Shown here piece by piece: positions 60,782-64,000 of a stretch of 64,000 nucleotides of DNA (the first letter of the stretch is position 1; each line of letters opens with the position of its first letter). The notes beneath the pieces were generated by a model that saw only the letters and a program-made list of their open reading frames with translations, ran no database searches and was not told where the DNA came from. The stretch lies in the NCBI RefSeq assembly GCF_022095695.1, contig NZ_JAIFZM010000012.1, positions 42,801 to 106,800 of the forward strand, given 5' to 3'. The position numbers were made by a program, and so were the translations under genes. This DNA is from Oceanobacillus jordanicus. GTDB lineage: Bacteria > Bacillota > Bacilli > Bacillales > Amphibacillaceae.

Positions 60782-61374
60782 AGAAATTACTACTAACAGG
60801 ATTTGAAGCCTTTTTAGAATTTCCCATTAACCCAACTACGTCTATTGCACAGTCATTAAATGGGGAGCAGCACAATGGGTACGAGATTATAGGAGAAGTA
60901 CTTACCGTGGATTTCCATAAGTCTGGTAAGCAGCTGATTGAGTTAATTGAGCAACATAAACCCGATGTTATCATCTCACTAGGTCTCGCGGCTGGCCGAA
61001 ACTGTATCACGCCAGAGCGGATCGCAATCAATTGTAATGATGGTCCTGTAGATAATGAAGGGCATAAACCAGACGGCGAAGCTATTTCTGAAGATGGAGC
61101 AGATGGGTATTTTTCTACACTACCCATTAAGAAAATAGTAGACCGATTAAAAGAAGAGAAGTTACCTGCCAAAATTTCAAATACGGCTGGAGCTTATCTG
61201 TGTAATAATGTCATGTATCATGGCCTACACTATGCAAAACAACATGGGTTAACGATCCCTTCTGGCTTTATCCACATCCCTGCTTCACACGCGCTTGCTG
61301 TGGAAAAGAATATGCCAAGCTGGTCGGAGGAAGATCTTCTTAAAGGGGTTAAAATAGCAATAGAGACACTGTAA
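60778..61374 (+). CDS. pcp: Pyroglutamyl-peptidase I
   Basis: A 198-residue cysteine peptidase that removes N-terminal pyroglutamate from peptides. The catalytic triad is visible: Glu80 (TPERIAIN), Cys142 (NTAGAYLCNNVMYHG) and His166 (FIHIPASH). The N-terminus LLLTGFEAFLEFPINPT is also diagnostic. It overlaps pxpC by four bases, so release of pyroglutamate and its conversion to glutamate are made together. No signal peptide, so it acts on imported or internal peptides. Confidence 0.95.
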   Translation: MKKLLLTGFEAFLEFPINPTTSIAQSLNGEQHNGYEIIGEVLTVDFHKSGKQLIELIEQHKPDVIISLGLAAGRNCITPERIAINCNDGPVDNEGHKPDGEAISEDGADGYFSTLPIKKIVDRLKEEKLPAKISNTAGAYLCNNVMYHGLHYAKQHGLTIPSGFIHIPASHALAVEKNMPSWSEEDLLKGVKIAIETL

Positions 61375-61482
61375 TTAACTGGACAAACAGGTTTATTTTC
61401 ATTGCGCAAATAGGAATTGCCACAGTGCCGAAAGTGTAATAGAATAACGTGGTACATTACAGAGAATGCGAGATGATGAGAA

Positions 61483-62673
61483 TTGCCAAAATATATCTGG
61501 CTACTAGTAATAGCAACAGCAATTAACGTAACGGGGGCCTCTTTTCTCTGGCCATTAAACACCATTTATATGCATAATGAGCTCGGTAAAAGCTTAGCTT
61601 TTGCGGGGTTCATTTTAATGTTTAACCAAGGTGCTTCTATTGCAGGGAATCTAATCGGCGGGCTCCTTTTCGATAAATTTAGCGCGTATAAAACGATTCT
61701 AGGAGGAACAGGCATTGCGGTAGTTTCTGCTGTTATGCTTGCCTTCACACATGATAGCATCGTCTCTTACTCGATCTTTCTCGTGCTAATTGGGTTTGGT
61801 TCAGGAATTACCTGGCCCGTTATGTTTGCTATGGCTGGTTCCATCTGGCCTGAAGGTGGAAGAAGGGCTTTTAACGCCATTTATGTTGCTCAAAATTTTG
61901 GTGTGGCGCTCGGTGCGACGTTGGGTGGCTATATTGCCAGTATTTCTTTTGATTATATATTTATTTCTAATGCCACTGTATTTCTTATTTATTTTATCAT
62001 CGTTCTGTTTACATTTCGGAACCTCGATAAAGAAAAAGATCGACAGATGCACACATCTATTTTGCAGCAACGGGCAAAAATACAAAGCAGAACAGCTTTT
62101 ACTGCCTTGTTTATTTTGTGTGGGGGATTCCTCATAGCCTGGATTGCCTATAGTCAATGGCAATCAACCATTGCTTCTTATACACAGGACATTGGTATCC
62201 CATTAGCGCAATATAGTTCTTTATGGGCGATAAATGGTTTTCTTATCGTTCTTGGCCAGCCTCTGATAAAATGGGTAGCAGAACGTATAACATCCCAAAA
62301 GGTTCATATTTATATGGGCACGGTTATTTTTATCGTATCCTATCTGATTGCGATGGTCTCAGAGACATTTACCATGTTTGCTGCAGCTATGGTGATATTG
62401 ACAGTAGGCGAGATGCTTGTATGGCCGGCTGTGCCAACTTTAGCAAATGAACTGGCACCAAAAGGCAGAGAAGGATTTTACCAAGGAATTGTCAACAGTG
62501 TTGGTGCAGCAGGGAGAATGATAGGTCCAGTGTTTGGTGGCTTCATTGTAGATTTATATAATATTGAACTTTTATTTATTATTTTATTGGGTCTCCTGAT
62601 AATACCTTTTGTTACAACACGTTTGTATGATCGAAAAATTAAAGTGGAACATAATCAGAACATGGAGGTTTGA
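61483..62673 (+). CDS. MFS transporter
   Basis: A 396-residue carrier with 12 spans and the first-half signature GFILMFNQGASIAGNLIGGLLFD. It resembles multidrug-type (DHA1/YttB-like) MFS proteins. The TTG start has only a weak purine-rich site (GATGATGAG), and no ATG is available in frame nearby. It lies 108 bases after pcp without a visible terminator and 3 bases before the HAD gene, so the last two genes form one unit. Substrate unknown. Confidence 0.82.
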   Translation: MPKYIWLLVIATAINVTGASFLWPLNTIYMHNELGKSLAFAGFILMFNQGASIAGNLIGGLLFDKFSAYKTILGGTGIAVVSAVMLAFTHDSIVSYSIFLVLIGFGSGITWPVMFAMAGSIWPEGGRRAFNAIYVAQNFGVALGATLGGYIASISFDYIFISNATVFLIYFIIVLFTFRNLDKEKDRQMHTSILQQRAKIQSRTAFTALFILCGGFLIAWIAYSQWQSTIASYTQDIGIPLAQYSSLWAINGFLIVLGQPLIKWVAERITSQKVHIYMGTVIFIVSYLIAMVSETFTMFAAAMVILTVGEMLVWPAVPTLANELAPKGREGFYQGIVNSVGAAGRMIGPVFGGFIVDLYNIELLFIILLGLLIIPFVTTRLYDRKIKVEHNQNMEV

Positions 62674-62676
62674 AAA

Positions 62677-63417
62677 ATGGAAGAAAAACAAGAAGTGAAA
62701 CTTATAGCACTAGATATGGATGGAACATTACTAACAAGTGAGCATCAAGTGACACCGTACACAGAAGAAGTTATTGCCAAGGCATTAGAGAAAGGCATTC
62801 AAGTAGTACTTAGTACAGGGCGTTGGCTGAACTCCTGCTATCCGTATGCAGAAAAACTCAAGCTCCAATCCTACCTGGTGACAGCTAATGGTGGAGAGAT
62901 TTGGACTGTTAAGAAGGAGCTTGTTGATCAGCATTTGATGGATCCGGCTAAAATGGAGAAGTTATGGAATCTTGGTATTGAAACAGGTGTCGGTATGTGG
63001 ATGATCTCAACCGACGGTGTGTACAGAGAGACGCCTCCAGAAGATTTCTATGCACATAATTGGTTAAAGTTTGGTTGTGAGTCATTTGATAAAGAAAAGC
63101 TTGATGTGATGGTGAAGGAACTTTCCTATTCAGATGACCTTGAATTAACCAACTCGCTACCTACGAATGTAGAGGCAAACCCTAAAGGGGTAAGTAAAGC
63201 CAGTGCCTTAGAACTTGTTTGTGATAAGCTCGGTATCACCATGCAGAACGTTATGGCAGTAGGCGATAGTTTGAATGATATGAAAATGATCCAGCAAGCT
63301 GGAATTGGTGTTGCGATGGGCAATGCGCAGGATGCTATCAAACAGGCTGCAGATTTTGTCACAGATACGAATAATCAAGACGGTGTTGCGAAAGCAATTC
63401 AACGATTTGCCTTGTAA
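62677..63417 (+). CDS. HAD-superfamily (Cof-type) phosphatase
   Basis: A 246-residue hydrolase with motif I ALDMDGTLL (nucleophile and acid/base Asp), motif II LSTGR, motif III Lys in NPKGVSKASAL and motif IV VGDSLNDMKMI, and an IIB-type cap between them. Such enzymes dephosphorylate sugar phosphates, FMN or pyridoxal phosphate; substrate cannot be read. ATG follows GGAGG inside the end of the preceding transporter gene, so the two are coupled. Confidence 0.9.
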   Translation: MEEKQEVKLIALDMDGTLLTSEHQVTPYTEEVIAKALEKGIQVVLSTGRWLNSCYPYAEKLKLQSYLVTANGGEIWTVKKELVDQHLMDPAKMEKLWNLGIETGVGMWMISTDGVYRETPPEDFYAHNWLKFGCESFDKEKLDVMVKELSYSDDLELTNSLPTNVEANPKGVSKASALELVCDKLGITMQNVMAVGDSLNDMKMIQQAGIGVAMGNAQDAIKQAADFVTDTNNQDGVAKAIQRFAL

Positions 63418-63436
63418 TGCCCCACCCCCTTTTTGG

Positions 63437-63463
63437 TATAATTTGTATAGTGCATGACTATAC
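63437..63463 (+). promoter_or_regulatory. -10 element followed by palindromic operator
   Basis: TATAAT at 63437-63442 is followed by GTATAGT (63445-63451) and its inverted copy ACTATAC (63457-63463) around GCATG. The position just downstream of a -10 suggests repressor control of the ydjO leader. No regulator gene is adjacent. Confidence 0.45.
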
Positions 63464-63596
63464 TAGTAGAAGGATGAAAATGCTAGTTGTGTTGTTCAAC
63501 ATAGGGTTATGGAGAATCGTAATTAGCATAATATGACCTTTCTTTGTTTAAGAGAAAGGGGTATAATAGAAGGGTATCAGGAAAGGGGATGCTGCC

Positions 63597-63779
63597 ATGT
63601 CATTTTCTCGCGGACCAAAGGAACCAGTTCCAGAGGTGGAAACTAACGTATGGTCATGTACCAGTGACGATTGTCAGGGTTGGATGAGAGAAAGTTACAG
63701 TTTTGAACAGGAGCCGGAATGTCCACTTTGTAAATCTTCAATGGAACAGGAAGTACGTGTACTTCCAGAAGTAAAGTAA
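63597..63779 (+). CDS. ydjO: Cold-inducible protein YdjO family
   Basis: A 60-residue protein with two Cys pairs (VWSCTSDDCQGWMRE and PECPLCKSSM) suggesting a small zinc ribbon, ending in RVLPEVK. Length and layout match B. subtilis YdjO, a cold-inducible protein of unknown function. ATG follows AAAGGGGA. A terminator follows about 60 bases downstream. Confidence 0.88.
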   Translation: MSFSRGPKEPVPEVETNVWSCTSDDCQGWMRESYSFEQEPECPLCKSSMEQEVRVLPEVK

Positions 63780-63841
63780 CATGAACGCGTATCTCTTGGA
63801 TTAGAATTTATAAGTTAGGCAAACTTATTTGCCCATAGAAT

Positions 63842-63878
63842 AGGTCCTCGGGTTTTTATAAACTCAGGGGATCTTTTT
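63842..63878 (+). terminator. Intrinsic terminator of ydjO
   Basis: AGGTCCTCGGGTTT pairs with AAACTCAGGGGATCT (with mismatches), followed by T6. The remaining 120 bases to the window end show no recognised feature. Confidence 0.8.
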
Positions 63879-64000
63879 TATTGGCCGATACATAGAGCGG
63901 TGATTCGTATTTACAAGACGCAGTTACGTTTTGAATCAGCGCGTTAACTACCTTGATAAAATCGGCTCTACAATATATGTTGGGGTACAGAGAAAATTCA

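Overview
The window is a stretch of a low-GC Firmicute chromosome, most likely a motile, endospore-forming, probably halotolerant member of the Bacillaceae (Oceanobacillus/Virgibacillus-like). Evidence for this includes AGGAGG-type ribosome sites, sigma-A and sigma-D promoters, cre boxes, TapA/SipW/TasA matrix genes, HemAT, YheC/D-type ATP-grasp proteins, YdjO, LtaS, and dispersed hairpin repeats of the kind seen in that group. The species assignment is inference; no rRNA or other marker gene lies in the window.

Layout. 1-5.4 kb: the end of a maltodextrin ABC importer (two permeases), a GH31 alpha-glucosidase and a LacI-type regulator, with a tandem hairpin element between the last two. 5.4-11.9 kb: an N-acetylmuramic acid (MurNAc) catabolic block of sugar kinase, RpiR/MurR regulator, MurQ etherase and a three-gene ABC importer, with repeated operator-like boxes, a consensus promoter, a structured leader and a cre box. 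12.2-13.7 kb: PadR regulator plus membrane partner, followed by a 21-bp-period tandem array. 14.4-25.5 kb: a run of secreted proteins: NagZ, a TapA-SipW-TasA-like matrix module, an AmiE-like serine hydrolase, a gamma-glutamyltransferase with an inserted beta-sandwich, NamZ and an EEP-family hydrolase. All five hydrolases end in the same roughly 80-residue C-terminal module. 25.5-28.2 kb: a small membrane protein, a PutP-type symporter and a divergent ureohydrolase. 28.4-33.3 kb: HemAT, two small coiled-coil proteins, an AtoE-type transporter and flagellin.

33.5-37.1 kb: an A+T-rich two-gene operon encoding a double ATP-grasp protein and a D-Ala-D-Ala ligase homologue. 37.3-43.3 kb: two near-identical chemoreceptors flanking a purine permease. 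43.4-53.1 kb: a sigma-D promoter and c-di-GMP-I riboswitch ahead of motA-motB-cheX-cheA-cheW-cheY, then two more chemoreceptors and a LuxR-type regulator with a degenerate receiver domain. 53.3-64 kb: LtaS, a type I toxin-antitoxin locus missed by ORF calling, a CynX-type MFS carrier, a complete 5-oxoproline operon (pxpB-pxpA-pxpC-pcp), another MFS carrier, a HAD phosphatase and ydjO.

How the parts fit. Secreted NamZ, NagZ and the AmiE-like enzyme would trim cell-wall debris outside the cell. The ABC importer would bring in MurNAc, and the kinase and MurQ would convert it to GlcNAc-6-P without a MurNAc PTS. Interleaving these enzymes with amyloid-matrix genes and giving all the hydrolases one C-terminal tag suggests a surface- or matrix-associated scavenging system. 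The motility half is tied together by at least four well-formed sigma-D promoters, plus two sites with a clear -10 only, with c-di-GMP and possibly CsrA control on top.
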